Assembly: GCA_050175155.1 (NCBI GenBank)
Contig: JBFXJF010000026.1
Location: forward strand, 1-32,202
Reading direction: 5' to 3'
DNA: 32,202 bases
Origin: JBFXJF01 sp050175155
Lineage (GTDB): Bacteria > Bacillota > Bacilli > Tepidibacillales > Tepidibacillaceae
A program made the translations under genes and the position numbers. Shown here in pieces: positions 32,081 to 32,202 of this stretch. Position 1 is the stretch's first letter; every line of letters starts with the position of its first letter. Under the pieces are notes generated by a model. That model ran no database searches, had not been told where the DNA came from, and was given only the letters and a program-made list of their open reading frames with translations.

Positions 32081-32202
32081 TGGCAACACTTTTTTGAACA
32101 ATTTTTAAATAGACATTTGTTTTCTATAATCTACTGGTGATAAGTACCCTAAGCTGCCATGGATTCTCTTGGTGTTATACCAGTGGACATAATCGAACAA
32201 CT
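32081..32202 (-). mobile_element. End of an IS3-family element, continues past the window
   Basis: The transposase C-terminus at 32105-32202 is followed by a terminal sequence starting TGGCAACACTTTTTTGAACA at 32081. IS3-family ends start with TG. The other end lies outside the window, so the inverted repeat and target duplication cannot be tested. The element abuts the promoter of the polysaccharide operon, with its transposase pointing toward the operon. Confidence 0.6.
32105..32202 (-). CDS. IS3-family transposase (OrfB), C-terminal fragment
   Basis: Only the last 31 codons and a TAA stop (32107-32105) are in the window. They read LFDYVHWYNTKRIHGSLGYL and then SPVDYRKQMSI. The pattern YxHWYNxKRIHGSLGYLSPVxYR is the strongly conserved end of IS150-group OrfB integrases of the IS3 family (the region after the last catalytic Glu). 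It is partial because the window ends. Confidence 0.93.
   Translation of the reverse strand, partial: LFDYVHWYNTKRIHGSLGYLSPVDYRKQMSI

Overview
The window is low-GC DNA from one scaffold. TAA, TAG and TGA are all used as stops (for example TGA at 29620-29622), so the standard bacterial code applies. AT-rich codon use, the Crp/Fnr regulator, a lipoprotein and a capsule-type locus fit a low-GC Bacillota or a Mollicutes-related lineage with the normal code (Acholeplasma- or Izemoplasma-like). The species cannot be fixed from sequence alone.

Layout. 1-246: no confident gene. 247-3804: a lipoprotein, a Crp/Fnr-type regulator divergent from a ferric-reductase-like haem membrane protein, and a DsrE-family protein. 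The membrane-protein gene is interrupted by a 100-N scaffold gap flanked by an exact 127-bp duplication, which is an assembly artefact. 3805-4282: no intact gene, only a decayed galE fragment. 4283-10542 (minus strand): a four-gene unit with its own promoter. It encodes a 1275-residue GT2/GT-A/kinase-like/methyltransferase protein, a LOG-like TIGR00725-type protein, a polysaccharide deacetylase and a PHP hydrolase broken by one stop codon. 10680-31959 (minus strand): a long Wzx/Wzy-type exopolysaccharide or capsule operon. 32081-32202: the end of an IS3-family element running off the window.

How the operon works together. Transcription probably starts upstream of 31959, where a winged-helix/Rossmann protein sits next to an inverted repeat in its own leader. 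Next come the initiating sugar transferase (PglC-like), five GT-B glycosyltransferases, a WbpO/WbpP (TviB/TviC)-type pair for UDP-GalNAc(A), a pyruvyltransferase-family protein with its usual Fe-S partner, an EpsG-type polymerase, two flippases, and the CapE-CapF-CapG set for UDP-N-acetyl-L-fucosamine. At the 3' end lie a 5'-truncated galE, a ugd remnant with stops, and an intact UDP-glucuronate 4-epimerase, followed by a probable terminator. The predicted product is a polyprenol-linked heteropolysaccharide that may contain FucNAc and GalNAcA and may be pyruvylated.

The most unusual item is the four-gene unit downstream of the operon. Its large protein joins glycosyltransferase, kinase-like and methyltransferase domains, which recalls chain-terminating kinase/methyltransferases of the WbdD type, although the catalytic-loop Asp of the kinase-like domain is Asn.
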